Positions 1-8,923 are shown, numbered from the stretch's first letter. The stretch is DNA of 64,000 nucleotides from Alistipes sp. ZOR0009 (GCF_000798815.1 NZ_JTLD01000033.1:142186-206185); one strand, 5' to 3'. A program made the numbers and translations. Notes: generated from the letters alone by a model not told the origin.

Positions 1-1
1 G

Positions 2-181
2 CTATTTTCATACCGTATCAATCACTTAACCGGGCATCTCAAAACTCACCGTAAGGACTATGACACTCAGCGTTCGCTACTTAAGTTGGTGGGTAAGAGA
101 AGAAGACTGCTCGAATATTTGAAGGATACAGAAATTGAAAGATATAGAGCAATCATTAAGGCTCTTAACTTGAGAAAATAA
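2..181 (+). CDS. rpsO: 30S ribosomal protein S15, C-terminal part (5' end outside window)
   Basis: Frame 2 from the left edge is open for 59 codons and ends in TAA. The peptide has the S15 helical core: [18 protein letters not shown] followed by [16 protein letters not shown], the part that contacts 16S rRNA, and the usual basic tail ending in LNLRK. About 30 N-terminal residues are missing because the window begins inside the gene. It lies just upstream of pnp, the rpsO-pnp order found in many bacteria, but a terminator and an apparent separate promoter lie between them. Identity is confident; the annotated start is only the window edge. Confidence 0.93.
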   Translation, partial: LFSYRINHLTGHLKTHRKDYDTQRSLLKLVGKRRRLLEYLKDTEIERYRAIIKALNLRK

Positions 182-186
182 TTTTA

Positions 187-214
187 AAAGGCAATTGCAA
201 AATTGCCTTTTTTT
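187..214 (+). terminator. rpsO intrinsic terminator
   Basis: A short GC-containing inverted repeat (AGGCAATT / AATTGCCT) is followed by a run of seven T, six bases after the rpsO stop codon. Confidence 0.75.
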
Positions 215-241
215 ATACTCCCTTTTGTTAAAAGGGAGTAT
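215..241. other. 12-bp perfect hairpin in the rpsO-pnp spacer
   Basis: ATACTCCCTTTT at 215-226 pairs perfectly with AAAAGGGAGTAT at 230-241 around a 3-base loop. It directly follows the rpsO terminator and overlaps the likely pnp -7 box. It could be an RNase processing or autoregulatory element like the one known in the E. coli pnp leader, or just a second terminator; no U-tract follows it. Confidence 0.5.
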
Positions 242-246
242 ATTTG
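239..246 (+). promoter_or_regulatory. pnp -7 box (TATATTTG)
   Basis: TATATTTG matches the Bacteroidota -7 consensus TAnnTTTG, 38 bases upstream of the pnp ATG. No good TTTG -33 element sits at the expected 19-base distance. The box overlaps the right arm of the 215-241 hairpin. Confidence 0.45.
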
Positions 247-284
247 TTTCTAATACAGAGTTTAGAATTAAATAAACAGTTTAT

Positions 285-2477
285 ATGTATAATGCTATCC
301 AGAAAACAATCGACCTTGGTGATGGCAGAGTTATCGAGATTGAAACTGGCAAGTTAGCCAAGCAAGCCGATGGCTCAGTGGTTGTTAAGATGGGCAAGAC
401 AATGCTTCTTGCTACGGTTACCGCCGCTAAAGATGCTAAAGAGGATGTTGATTTTATGCCTCTATCGGTTGATTACAAGGAAAAATTTGCAGCTACAGGG
501 CGTTTCCCTGGTGGCTTTATGAAGCGTGAAGCAAAGCCTTCTGACTACGAAATTCTTGTATCTCGTTTGGTAGACCGAGCTCTTCGTCCGCTATTCCCTG
601 ATGATTTTCATGCAGAAGTTTTTGTTACCGTAAACCTAATTTCTGCCGATAAAGATATTATGCCCGACGCCCTAGCCGGATTGGCAGCATCGGCAGCATT
701 AGCCGTTTCTGATATTCCGTTCAACGGACCTATTTCGGAGGTGCGCGTTGCCCGTGTTAACGGTGAAATGATGATTAATCCTACTTTTTCTCAGCTAAAG
801 CAGGCAGATATCGACATCATGGTTGCCGCTACTATCGACAATATAATGATGGTAGAAGGTGAAATGAAGGAAGTTTCTGAAACTGACATGCTAGAGGCTA
901 TTAAGTTTGCGCATGAGGCAATAAAAAAGCATTGTACTGCTCAAATGGAGTTGGCTGAAATGGTGGGAAAAACCGTAAAGCGTACTTACTGCCATGAGCG
1001 TAATGATGATGAGCTTCGCGAGCAGGTTTGGACTGCTACCTACGATAAGGTATACGAGGTGGCTAAAGGAATGACCTCTAAGCATGAGCGTTCTGACAAG
1101 TTTGCGGCCGTTTTAGAGGAGTATAAAACCACTCTTCCTGAAGAGGTTCTTGCAGAAAAGGCAGCCTTAGTAGGTCGCTACTTCCATGATGTGCAAAAGG
1201 AGGCAATGCGTCGTATGATTATTGACGAAGGGTTGCGTTTGGATGGTCGTGATACCAAAACGATTCGTCCAATTTGGAGTGAGGTAGACTACCTTCCTGC
1301 AGCTCATGGTTCTGCTGTGTTTACTCGTGGCGAAACCCAGTCGCTTACGACCGTAACCTTAGGTACTAAACTTGACGAAAAACAAGTTGATGAGGTTCTT
1401 ATTCAAGGAACTGAGCAATTTGTATTGCATTATAACTTCCCTCCATTTTCGACAGGTGACGCTCGTGCATCACGTGGCTTAAGCCGTCGTGAGGTGGGAC
1501 ACGGAAACTTGGCATTCCGCGCTCTTAAGCCTGTGGTACCTTTGAATCCAGAAAATCCATACGCAGTTCGTATTGTTTCTGATATTCTAGAATCAAACGG
1601 TTCTTCATCTATGGCTACTGTATGTGCAGGTACACTTGCGCTTATGGATGCTGGTGTTAAGATTAAGCGTCCAGTTTCTGGTATTGCCATGGGGCTTATC
1701 GCTGATAAGAAGACCGGTAAATTTGCTGTACTTTCAGACATTCTTGGAGATGAAGATCACTTAGGTGATATGGACTTCAAGGTGACCGGTACTGAAAACG
1801 GGATTACGGCTACCCAGATGGACATCAAGGTGGATGGTTTATCCTATGAGGTGCTATCTCAAGCTTTAGAGCAAGCTCGTGCTGGACGTATGCATATCCT
1901 AGGTAAGATCCTAGAAACAATGAAGGAGCCTCGCGAGGACTTCAAGCCTCACGTGCCACGTATTGAGCAGTTGATTATTCCAAAAGAATTTATTGGTGCT
2001 GTTATTGGGCCAGGAGGAAAGATCATTCAAGAGATCCAAAAAGAAACCAATACTACCATTACTATTTCTGAAGTAGACAGCAAGGGTATTGTTGATATCT
2101 ACAGCGAAGATAGAGATGGGCTACAGGCTGCCGCTCAGAAAATTAAGGCAATAGTAGCTGTTCCTGAAGAGGGTGAAATCTACCGAGGTAAGGTTAAGTC
2201 AATTCTTCAGTTTGGTGCATTTGTAGAGATTCTTCCAGGTAAAGACGGGCTTCTTCACATTTCGGAAATTGATCATAAGCGTGTAGAAAAGGTTGAAGAC
2301 GTTCTTAAGGAAGGCGATATCATTGATGTTAAGCTTATAGAGGTTGATAAAAAAACTGGCAAGCTGAAGTTGAGCCGTAGGGCGCTTCTTCCAAAACCAG
2401 AGCAGGCTCCAAGAGAACCTCGTCCTGATGGACCTAAAAGAGGGGATAGACCAGCCAATCCAAATAAGGCCGACTAG
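285..2477 (+). CDS. pnp: Polyribonucleotide nucleotidyltransferase (PNPase)
   Basis: PNPase degrades RNA 3' to 5' by phosphorolysis in the cytoplasm and takes part in mRNA turnover and RNA quality control. The 730-residue length is normal. Two RNase PH-like halves occupy about 1-235 and 310-545, with [10 protein letters not shown] in the first and FTRGETQSL in the second. A KH domain with its GXXG loop ([10 protein letters not shown]) lies near 565-625 and an S1 domain ([15 protein letters not shown]) near 630-700. The tail is short, basic and proline-rich. The ATG at 285 places [12 protein letters not shown] where family members begin. It is monocistronic: a terminator precedes it and another follows. 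Confidence 0.97.
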   Translation: MYNAIQKTIDLGDGRVIEIETGKLAKQADGSVVVKMGKTMLLATVTAAKDAKEDVDFMPLSVDYKEKFAATGRFPGGFMKREAKPSDYEILVSRLVDRALRPLFPDDFHAEVFVTVNLISADKDIMPDALAGLAASAALAVSDIPFNGPISEVRVARVNGEMMINPTFSQLKQADIDIMVAATIDNIMMVEGEMKEVSETDMLEAIKFAHEAIKKHCTAQMELAEMVGKTVKRTYCHERNDDELREQVWTATYDKVYEVAKGMTSKHERSDKFAAVLEEYKTTLPEEVLAEKAALVGRYFHDVQKEAMRRMIIDEGLRLDGRDTKTIRPIWSEVDYLPAAHGSAVFTRGETQSLTTVTLGTKLDEKQVDEVLIQGTEQFVLHYNFPPFSTGDARASRGLSRREVGHGNLAFRALKPVVPLNPENPYAVRIVSDILESNGSSSMATVCAGTLALMDAGVKIKRPVSGIAMGLIADKKTGKFAVLSDILGDEDHLGDMDFKVTGTENGITATQMDIKVDGLSYEVLSQALEQARAGRMHILGKILETMKEPREDFKPHVPRIEQLIIPKEFIGAVIGPGGKIIQEIQKETNTTITISEVDSKGIVDIYSEDRDGLQAAAQKIKAIVAVPEEGEIYRGKVKSILQFGAFVEILPGKDGLLHISEIDHKRVEKVEDVLKEGDIIDVKLIEVDKKTGKLKLSRRALLPKPEQAPREPRPDGPKRGDRPANPNKAD

Positions 2478-2500
2478 CATTATCGAATAGAGATAGAGGA

Positions 2501-2527
2501 GGGGGAGAATCATTTTCCCCCTTTTTT
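2501..2527 (+). terminator. pnp intrinsic terminator
   Basis: GGGGGAGAA pairs with TTTTCCCCC (one G-U pair) around a 3-base loop and is followed by six T, 24 bases after the pnp stop. Confidence 0.8.
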
Positions 2528-2648
2528 GCTAACAAGGATAAATGGAATAGGATATTTTTTGAACTTTTGGCCTAAAAGTTGCTTACTGTAGACTAAATGC
2601 CGAACGGCGTTTTTGTTTTTTAAAAAGAGCATTTATTTGTTGCATTAT

Positions 2649-2679
2649 TTCGTTTTTAGCTTAAAGATTTATAAGTTTG
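2649..2679 (+). promoter_or_regulatory. Promoter of the TPR lipoprotein gene
   Basis: TAAGTTTG at 2672-2679 fits the Bacteroidota -7 consensus. TTCG at 2649-2652, 19 bases upstream, is a near match to the TTTG -33 element. It lies 54 bases upstream of the ATG at 2734 and rules out the longer reading frame that would begin at a TTG inside this box. Confidence 0.55.
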
Positions 2680-2733
2680 CAAGTAAATGACCTGTATTTA
2701 AATAAAACTTTAATACAAAATAGACAAGCGATT

Positions 2734-4470
2734 ATGAGAAACATTCGTATTAGCTATTTAGCATCGATGGTGGCTGCTATTCTACTTCTAGGAAGTTGTA
2801 GCAATCCAGAAAAGATGAAGAAAGCTGCTGATCAAGTGAAGGTGACTTGTGTTCCTACCTCATTGGAAGCTAAGGCTGGAGTGGTAAAGGCGAAGATTAA
2901 CGTTAGCTTTCCTCCAAAATTCTTTAACAAGAAGGCGGTTCTAGAAGTAACTCCTGTTCTTGTTTACAGTGGTGGCGAAGTTCTTGCACCAACCAAGGTT
3001 CTTCAAGGTGAAGACGTAAAGGATAACTACCAAGTTATTAACTACGAAACAGGTGGTAGCTACGAGCAAGAAGTTGAATTCCCTTTCAACGATCAATTGC
3101 GCATGGCAACACTTCAGCTTCGTGTAAATATTCTTTACAAGAAGAAGTCAATTCCTTTCGATCAACCATTTAAGTTGGCAGATGGAGTTAGCGCTCTTTA
3201 CACAATGGCAAACAACGCTGCTCAACCTATTTTCTACCAACAAACTTACCAAAGAGTTACCCCAGAGCAACAAAGCGCTGACATTCTATTTATGATCAAC
3301 CAAGCAGTTGTTCGTAAGAAAGAACTTACAAAAGATCAAGTTAAGGCTCTAGAGTCTTACATTGCTGCTGCTAAGGCTGACTCTGTAAACAAATCTTTCG
3401 AAGGTCTTGCTATCAAATCTTACGCTTCTCCAGACGGTTCTGTAGAGCTTAATGATAAGCTATCTGCAAAGCGTGGTACTGAAACTAACAAGGCTGTAGC
3501 ATCTGTTTTTGCACCTAAAAAAGCGAAGAAGGCTAAGGTTGCTAAGGGATCTTCAATCAATGCTCAAGTTTCATCTCTTGGTGAAGACTGGGACGGATTT
3601 GTTGCTTTAGTTAACAAGTCTAATATTGCTGATAAGGAACTTATTCTTCGCGTTGTTTCTATGTACAATGATCCAAACGTACGTGATCGCGAAATCAAGA
3701 ATATTTCTGCTGCATGGCCAGATCTTAAGAACACCATTCTTCCTGCTCTTAGAAAGTCTAGCTTAATTGCTAATGTTAACAACATTGGTCTTTCTGACGA
3801 TCAGATCAAGGCTAAGATTGCTAACAAAGACTTTACTAATGTATCTGCAGATCAGTTGGTTTATGGTGCAACTCTTTCTTCTGATATGAACTACAAGATT
3901 GCAGCTTACCAAGGTGCTATCCAACTAGATTCTAAGAACTACAAGGCAATTAACAACCTAGGAGCTATCTACCTACTTCAAGGTAAGGTTGCTGACGCTG
4001 CTTCTCAATTCGAGGCTGCTGCTGCAATCAACAATGACGGTATTGTAAAGAATAACCTAGGAGCTGTTGCTCTAGCTCAAGGCAAGGTTGCTGAGGCTGA
4101 AAAATTATTCATCCAAGCAGGTGATGCTGGTGAGCAGGTTAAGTACAACCTTGGTGCAATTGCTATAACTAAGGGTCAATACACTGCAGCAGTAGATTAC
4201 CTTGCAGGTACAAACTCATTCAACCAAGCTCTTGCTCTTCTTCTTGTAGGCAAGACTGAAAATTCTGCAAAAGTTCTTGAGCAAGTAAATTCACCTAAGG
4301 GGTACTACCTAAAGGCTGTTATTGCTGCTCGTCAAGGAAACGAATCTGCAGTATTGAGCAACTTGAAGCAAGCTATTTCTGGTGATGCTTCTTTAAAGAA
4401 ACTTGCTGTAACAGAGTACGAATTCCGTGCTTACCTTCAAAATGCAGCATTCCAGGCAATTGCTCAGTAA
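2734..4470 (+). CDS. TPR lipoprotein with an OmpA-like middle region
   Basis: A 578-residue exported lipoprotein; the precise function is not recognised. The signal peptide ends in the lipobox LLLGSC with the lipidated Cys at about residue 22. Residues about 30-180 are beta-rich. Around 215-250, SYASPDGSVELNDKLSAKRG resembles the peptidoglycan-binding core of OmpA C-terminal domains. TPR units (NLGAIYLLQGKVADA, NLGAVALAQGKVAEA, NLGAIAITKGQY) fill about 390-500. Codon use is strongly biased to CTT, GCT and AAG, unlike neighbouring genes, which suggests high expression. The ATG at 2734 is chosen because it gives a clean signal peptide; an earlier TTG overlaps the promoter. Inference: an abundant periplasmic envelope protein linking the outer membrane and cell wall. 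Confidence 0.8.
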   Translation: MRNIRISYLASMVAAILLLGSCSNPEKMKKAADQVKVTCVPTSLEAKAGVVKAKINVSFPPKFFNKKAVLEVTPVLVYSGGEVLAPTKVLQGEDVKDNYQVINYETGGSYEQEVEFPFNDQLRMATLQLRVNILYKKKSIPFDQPFKLADGVSALYTMANNAAQPIFYQQTYQRVTPEQQSADILFMINQAVVRKKELTKDQVKALESYIAAAKADSVNKSFEGLAIKSYASPDGSVELNDKLSAKRGTETNKAVASVFAPKKAKKAKVAKGSSINAQVSSLGEDWDGFVALVNKSNIADKELILRVVSMYNDPNVRDREIKNISAAWPDLKNTILPALRKSSLIANVNNIGLSDDQIKAKIANKDFTNVSADQLVYGATLSSDMNYKIAAYQGAIQLDSKNYKAINNLGAIYLLQGKVADAASQFEAAAAINNDGIVKNNLGAVALAQGKVAEAEKLFIQAGDAGEQVKYNLGAIAITKGQYTAAVDYLAGTNSFNQALALLLVGKTENSAKVLEQVNSPKGYYLKAVIAARQGNESAVLSNLKQAISGDASLKKLAVTEYEFRAYLQNAAFQAIAQ

Positions 4471-4486
4471 CTGAGTTAAGATAAAT

Positions 4487-4520
4487 AAAAAAGGCGATCC
4501 TTTAGGATCGCCTTTTTTTA
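4487..4520. terminator. Bidirectional terminator between TPR lipoprotein and SpoU methyltransferase
   Basis: AAGGCGATCC (4491-4500) pairs perfectly with GGATCGCCTT (4505-4514) around TTTA, with T-rich flanks on both strands. It serves two convergent genes. Confidence 0.85.
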
Positions 4521-5048
4521 TAAGGCCATTTTTCTAAAAAAGTCCCACATAATAATACCTGCCGTTACCGACACATTTAGGGAATGTTTTGTCCCTTCTT
4601 GTGGAATTTCTATGGCGAGATTACTCGCCTTGACAACTTCTTCGTCCACACCTTTTACTTCGTTACCGAATATTAGCGCGTATTTCTCTTCTTTTTTCAC
4701 CTCGAAATTTTGGAGCTTAATGCTACCTTCCACTTGTTCTACAGCAATTATGGTATAACCCTCTTCTTTTAGCTGTTTTATGGCATCGAGGCATTCGCCA
4801 AAGTATTCCCATGTAACGCTCTTTTCTGCGCCCAATGCCGTTTTGTGGATTTCCTTATTGGGGGGAGTTGAACAAATTCCTGTTAGCACCACTTTTTCAA
4901 CTCTAAAGGCATCTCCTGTACGAAATACGGAGCCTATGTTGTTTTGGCTTCTGACGTTATCGAGAACGATTGCTATAGGGTATTTTTCGACTCTTTTGAA
5001 CTCTTCAACATCTATTCTGTTTAACTCGTGTATTTCTAGCTTCCTCAT
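4518..5048 (-). CDS. SpoU/TrmH-family RNA 2'-O-methyltransferase
   Basis: Predicted SAM-dependent methyltransferase that modifies ribose 2'-OH groups in tRNA or rRNA. The 176-residue protein shows the three SPOUT motifs: NNIGSVFRTGDAF near 36-48, ALIFGNEVKGVDEEV near 125-140, and IPQEGTKHSLNVSVTAGI near 147-165, which form the knotted cofactor site. It lacks the extra N-terminal substrate-binding domain of larger relatives, so it belongs to the short TrmH-like group and the exact RNA target cannot be named. It is a single gene convergent with the TPR lipoprotein; the short region upstream of 5048 is shared divergently with sucC. Confidence 0.88.
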   Translation of the reverse strand: MRKLEIHELNRIDVEEFKRVEKYPIAIVLDNVRSQNNIGSVFRTGDAFRVEKVVLTGICSTPPNKEIHKTALGAEKSVTWEYFGECLDAIKQLKEEGYTIIAVEQVEGSIKLQNFEVKKEEKYALIFGNEVKGVDEEVVKASNLAIEIPQEGTKHSLNVSVTAGIIMWDFFRKMAL

Positions 5049-5117
5049 TTTAATTTCAAAATTGAGGGGTAAAGATACAACAACCTAACATTTAAACCAC
5101 TCCTAACTTTTATCAAT

Positions 5118-6305
5118 ATGAATCTACACGAGTATCAGGCTAAAGAAATTCTCACCGGATATGGAGTTCAAGTTCCATATGGAATTTTGGCGTATACACC
5201 TCAAGAGGCTCGAAATGCGGCAACGCAGATAGAGGATAAAACGGGCTCAAAACTCTGGGTGATTAAGGCACAAGTACATGCTGGTGGACGCGGTAAGGGT
5301 GGCGGTGTAAAGGTGGCCAAAACATTGGATATGGTCGAAGATGTTGCTGAGAAGATTATTGGAATGCATCTCGTTACGCCGCAAACAACATCAGAAGGAA
5401 AACTTGTCAGAAAGGTGTTGGTCACTCAGGATGTTTACTATCCAGGAGAGTCTGAACCCAAGGAACTCTATTTATCCATATTGCTTGATAGAAAACTCGG
5501 TAAAAATGCCATCGTCTTTTCGACCGAGGGTGGTATGGATATAGAGGAGGTTGCACATAAAACACCTCAGCTAATCCACAAGGAAGTTGTGGAGCCAGTC
5601 GGTTTACAGGAAAATCAGATTCGAAATATTGCATTTAAGTTAGGCTTGAGAGGAGAAAGCCTAAAGAACTTCGGAAAGTTTATTAGAGCGGCTTACGATG
5701 CTTACCTGAAATCGGACGCTTCTTTACTTGAAATTAATCCGCTTTTAAAGGCTTCTGATAATAAAATATTCGCTGTTGATGCCAAAATGAGCATTGATGA
5801 TAACGCGCTATTTCGTCATCCTAATATTGCGGCTTATAGAGATAAAGACGAGGAGGATTTATTTGAAGTAGAGGCTTCAGAAAGCAACCTTAACTTTATA
5901 AAACTGGATGGGAATGTCGGGTGTATGGTGAATGGAGCCGGCTTGGCAATGGCTACAATGGATATTATTAAGCTTTCAGGTGGAGAGCCCGCCAACTTTT
6001 TGGATGTTGGAGGAGGGGCTAATGCAACTACCGTCGAAGCAGGGTTTAGAATAATTCTTAAGGATCCCAATGTAAAGGCGATTCTCATTAATGTATTTGG
6101 CGGTATTGTTCGCTGCGATAGGGTTGCTCAAGGTATTGTTGGCGCTTATCAAAAAATAGGAGCCATTGATGTGCCAGTGATAGTTCGTTTGCAGGGGACA
6201 AATGCTGTAGAAGGTAAGAGAATTTTGGATGAATCTGGACTAAAAGTTTTATCTGCGATATCCTTGCTAGATGCTGCAAAGCTGGTTAAGGATGCAGTTG
6301 GTTGA
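5118..6305 (+). CDS. sucC: Succinate-CoA ligase (ADP-forming) beta subunit
   Basis: Beta subunit of succinyl-CoA synthetase, which couples succinyl-CoA hydrolysis to ADP phosphorylation in the TCA cycle or, in fermenters, in propionate/succinate metabolism. The 395-residue length is typical. It starts with the family signature [12 protein letters not shown], has the ATP-grasp glycine loop [11 protein letters not shown] near 54-64, LLEINPLL near 205, and the C-terminal ligase segment [16 protein letters not shown] near 340. It stands alone: a terminator follows at once and no sucD (alpha subunit) is in the window, so the partner must be encoded elsewhere. Confidence 0.93.
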   Translation: MNLHEYQAKEILTGYGVQVPYGILAYTPQEARNAATQIEDKTGSKLWVIKAQVHAGGRGKGGGVKVAKTLDMVEDVAEKIIGMHLVTPQTTSEGKLVRKVLVTQDVYYPGESEPKELYLSILLDRKLGKNAIVFSTEGGMDIEEVAHKTPQLIHKEVVEPVGLQENQIRNIAFKLGLRGESLKNFGKFIRAAYDAYLKSDASLLEINPLLKASDNKIFAVDAKMSIDDNALFRHPNIAAYRDKDEEDLFEVEASESNLNFIKLDGNVGCMVNGAGLAMATMDIIKLSGGEPANFLDVGGGANATTVEAGFRIILKDPNVKAILINVFGGIVRCDRVAQGIVGAYQKIGAIDVPVIVRLQGTNAVEGKRILDESGLKVLSAISLLDAAKLVKDAVG

Positions 6306-6320
6306 ATTGTTTACTAGCAA

Positions 6321-6352
6321 AAAGGCTGATCATCTGATCAGCCTTTTTTATT
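6321..6352. terminator. sucC/arcA convergent terminator
   Basis: AAAGGCTGATCA and TGATCAGCCTTT form a perfect 12-bp stem (6321-6332 / 6335-6346), followed by a T run on the plus strand and preceded by A bases. It lies between convergent genes. Confidence 0.85.
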
Positions 6353-7603
6353 TTACCAGTTAACGCTTTGTCTTCTTACGGGCATTGTCATACATCTGGC
6401 ACCACCTCCACCACGAGGAAGTTCAGATCCATCTATTGTTACAACGCATTTGCTGTAGCTGTTGATGTCAACAATATTGTTGATTACGTCTTTTGCTCTG
6501 AGGATTTCAAATCCATGCTTATTCATTTGCTCCATGGTGTAGATGTTGCGGGCGTACCCCATCACTTTTCCTGGTGCAAAGGCAAAGAAGTTGGCGCCGC
6601 TATGCCACTGCTCGCGCTCTTGATTCCAAATGTCTTTAGTTCCTCCACAAACAACAGGCTCCAAATCCATTCCTAGCGACTTAAGTGCAACAAGCATATT
6701 GTCGACAGCCTTAATATCAACTTTGTTGTTGTCAATGGTGATATGCACTGTTTGATACTTGTTGTTCTCAAGGATAATTGGTTCGTAAACCATACACTTG
6801 TTGTAGTCCAGTAGAGTAAACACCATGTCTAGGTGGATAAATGACTCTGGGGTATCGGGTAGTTCCTGTACAATGATGTGGAACTTCTTTTTATTAGTCC
6901 TTTTCAGAAGGCGAGTTAAAATGAAGTCGATTCCTTGAGTGGTTGTTCTGCATCCATTGCCAATGAGCAATACGTCTTCTCGGGCTACAATAACATCTCC
7001 TCCTTCTATGGATATCGCTTTTGCATCCATGGAGTTGTATGGGTTGACCGTTGAGGTTATAAATTCACCAGAGTGGTTGAATATTGCCTCCATAATGATG
7101 GCTTCTCTATCGCGGACGCCGTTGGCCATCTTCCCGATTAAAACTTTGTCGTTTACCGAGATTGAAGCATCTCTAGTGAAGTAGAAGTTGTAAAGGGGTT
7201 GTAGGGAATAGCGATCTTTGCTTAAAAAGTTGGTAAGCGTATTACGCTTAAGCGGTAAACCTTCTACTAGAAGCTTGGCTAATGTGGGCGCTGGTAGGTC
7301 TATTAGATCTTCTACAAGCGGGAGAACCTTTTCTGACGCGCAGATATTTTGAATAAGAACTTCCTTGACCGTCTGATTCGATAGGGTTTTGGTTAGCAGG
7401 TCGCCAATTTCAAAAGTCTGAGTTACTTTACTTAGTACGCCTTTTACTTGCTGGTATTCCTTCTTGGCTACGGCAAGATTAAGGATATCGCTGTATAATG
7501 CCCTTTGAGCATTCTCTGGAGTCATATTCTCAACTTCAGCACCTGGCGTATGGAGTATAACGCCTTCCAGTACTCCAAATTCAGAGCTTACACTTACTTC
7601 CAT
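6353..7603 (-). CDS. arcA: Arginine deiminase
   Basis: Predicted to hydrolyse L-arginine to citrulline and ammonia in the cytoplasm. The 416-residue length is normal for bacterial ADI. Visible family motifs are FTRDASISV, EGGDVIVARED, HLDMVFTLLD (His and Asp of the active site) and the C-terminal GGGARCMTMPVRR, which carries the catalytic cysteine nucleophile. The ATG at 7603 gives the typical start VSSEFGVLEGVILHTPG. No ornithine carbamoyltransferase, carbamate kinase or arginine/ornithine antiporter lies nearby, so this is not a complete ADI operon here. It has its own well-formed promoter and a terminator. It may serve arginine catabolism, acid resistance or nitrogen supply. Confidence 0.93.
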   Translation of the reverse strand: MEVSVSSEFGVLEGVILHTPGAEVENMTPENAQRALYSDILNLAVAKKEYQQVKGVLSKVTQTFEIGDLLTKTLSNQTVKEVLIQNICASEKVLPLVEDLIDLPAPTLAKLLVEGLPLKRNTLTNFLSKDRYSLQPLYNFYFTRDASISVNDKVLIGKMANGVRDREAIIMEAIFNHSGEFITSTVNPYNSMDAKAISIEGGDVIVAREDVLLIGNGCRTTTQGIDFILTRLLKRTNKKKFHIIVQELPDTPESFIHLDMVFTLLDYNKCMVYEPIILENNKYQTVHITIDNNKVDIKAVDNMLVALKSLGMDLEPVVCGGTKDIWNQEREQWHSGANFFAFAPGKVMGYARNIYTMEQMNKHGFEILRAKDVINNIVDINSYSKCVVTIDGSELPRGGGGARCMTMPVRRQSVNW

Positions 7604-7634
7604 GAGTTAATAGTTTCATTTTTATGAATGAGGC

Positions 7635-7665
7635 CAAAAATACGATTAAGGTTACACATTCCAAA
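7635..7665 (-). promoter_or_regulatory. arcA promoter (TTTG-N19-TATTTTTG)
   Basis: Read on the minus strand, TTTG (7662-7665) and TATTTTTG (7635-7642) are separated by exactly 19 bases. This is a complete match to the Bacteroidota -33/-7 promoter, about 30 bases upstream of the arcA ATG. Confidence 0.75.
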
Positions 7666-7749
7666 ACTAAATTTAGGACTTTTTAGGCACGTTGTAATGT
7701 GTGAAAAATATTTAAATTTAAACCAGTAAAGCATACTAAAGTTAATATT

Positions 7750-8523
7750 ATGGGTTTCGGGTATTTTGTCTCTAATTCTTTGTTGATTTTCAAGGAAGTG
7801 GATGTCGGTTGTATGGCCTTTCGTGATTTCCATTCTGATTTTGGGCTCTTTTTTGTACGCGAAATGGGGCATACGAAGGTTGCAGATAATATTTTGATTT
7901 GCTGTTTACATTCGAATGTTATTGTAGAAGAGTTGATAGGAAACTCCATATGCAGCATAACCTTCTTTGTTCTGTTTTTATGCTTGGTGATGCTGGCTGC
8001 TTATCTCTGGATTGCGAACAAGAATCTTCGGCGGCAGGTTGCTGAGGTTGAAAATAGATTTGAGCAGATCAAAAAGGAGCAAGACGAAATTTTGCAGAAT
8101 GTGACAAACAAGGAGATTGCTCTGAAAATTATGGAACCGATATCTCGGAACAACCTCATTCGTAGCTTAAAAATAAAAATCAAAAAGGTGCGCGAAAAGT
8201 TCACAGGAAAGGACGTTGGGGTGATAGATGGGCTCGTGATAGAGCTGAGCAAGCATGAGGAAACAAGGCTTTGGCTGTTGTTTGAAAAGAAATTTTCAGC
8301 TGCTTATCCTACTTTTTTTAAAAACCTGAAGAAAGATTATGCTGATTTGACGCTTGCCGATCTTAAGATATGCGCGTTGGTTAGGGTTGGAATTACCACA
8401 AAAGATATGGCCGAAATTGTGAACGTTGGGTTTAAGACCGCAGAAGCAATACGAACTAAGCTTAGGCGGACATTTGAGCTAGAACATAATGAGTCGTTAG
8501 GCGAATTCTTGCAGAAGTACTAG
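7750..8523 (+). CDS. Membrane-anchored coiled-coil protein with C-terminal LuxR-type HTH (start uncertain)
   Basis: The part supported as coding has a transmembrane segment (about residues 68-88, SITFFVLFLCLVMLAAYLW), a coiled coil (about 90-125) and a C-terminal HTH domain (about 195-257, LTLADLKICALVRVGI, TKDMAEIVNV, KTAEAIRTKLRR). The same arrangement ends the large Bacteroidota sensor-regulators that carry TPR or propeller sensor domains. Here the sensor part is missing. The first 60 residues are rich in Phe and Cys and look poorly coding. The true start may be an internal ATG (7813, 7864) or a TTG near 7933. It may be a small stand-alone regulator or the 3' remnant of a longer gene. Confidence 0.6.
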   Translation: MGFGYFVSNSLLIFKEVDVGCMAFRDFHSDFGLFFVREMGHTKVADNILICCLHSNVIVEELIGNSICSITFFVLFLCLVMLAAYLWIANKNLRRQVAEVENRFEQIKKEQDEILQNVTNKEIALKIMEPISRNNLIRSLKIKIKKVREKFTGKDVGVIDGLVIELSKHEETRLWLLFEKKFSAAYPTFFKNLKKDYADLTLADLKICALVRVGITTKDMAEIVNVGFKTAEAIRTKLRRTFELEHNESLGEFLQKY

Positions 8524-8579
8524 AAAGGGAAAGGATGTCGAAGCATCCTTTTGATTCCCCGTAATGCATATAAATTCAA

Positions 8580-8609
8580 ACAAAAAAGCCACCGATAAAT
8601 CGATGGCTT
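8580..8609 (-). terminator. Terminator of the tRNA cluster
   Basis: Read on the minus strand, AAGCCATCGAT pairs with ATCGGTGGCTT (one G-U) and is followed by a U-tract. It lies directly 3' of the second tRNA-Pro gene and could also stop transcripts from the upstream plus-strand gene. Confidence 0.7.
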
Positions 8610-8612
8610 TTG

Positions 8613-8687
8613 TCGGGGTGGCAGGATTCGAACCTGCGACCTCCTGCTCCCAAAGCAGGCGCGATAACCGGGCTACGCTACACCCCG
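8613..8687 (-). tRNA. tRNA-Pro (anticodon TGG), copy 2
   Basis: On the minus strand a full cloverleaf is visible: acceptor CGGGGTG/CACCCCG, anticodon stem CCTGC/GCAGG with loop TTTGGGA (anticodon TGG), and a T-arm with GGTTCGAATCC. CCA is not encoded. The sequence is identical to the copy at 8734-8808. Confidence 0.95.
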
Positions 8688-8733
8688 TCGTTTTTATTTT
8701 AAGACAAGCGACGAACTTGTCTCCGGTTTTTTG

Positions 8734-8808
8734 TCGGGGTGGCAGGATTCGAACCTGCGACCTCCTGCTCCCAAAGCAGGCGCGATAACCGGGCTACGCT
8801 ACACCCCG
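8734..8808 (-). tRNA. tRNA-Pro (anticodon TGG), copy 1
   Basis: Same 75-base tRNA as the downstream copy, with anticodon loop TTTGGGA and acceptor CGGGGTG/CACCCCG. It lies between tRNA-Ser and the second tRNA-Pro, apparently in one transcription unit. Confidence 0.95.
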
Positions 8809-8816
8809 TTTAACTG

Positions 8817-8903
8817 CGGTGAGGGGGGGATTCGAACCCCCGGTACGGTTACCCGTACGGCAGTTTAGCAAACTGCTGGTTTCAGCCACTCACCCACCTC
8901 ACC
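8817..8903 (-). tRNA. tRNA-Ser (anticodon GCT)
   Basis: An 87-base type II tRNA on the minus strand. It has acceptor GGTGAGG/CCTCACC with discriminator G, anticodon stem GCAGT/ACTGC around TTGCTAA (anticodon GCT), a long variable arm (CCGTACGGGTAACCGTACCG region) and a T-arm with GGTTCGAATCC. It is the first gene of the three-tRNA cluster. Confidence 0.95.
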
Positions 8904-8923
8904 AGTTTTTCGTGATTGCGGTG

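Noticed and set aside
2677..2733. Extended start of the TPR lipoprotein
   Set aside because: A TTG start inside the promoter box would hide the signal peptide behind 19 residues.
8564..8788. A 74-codon plus-strand open frame with FEPATSCSQSRR repeats
   Set aside because: It is the antisense of the two tRNA-Pro genes, a well-known spurious ORF.
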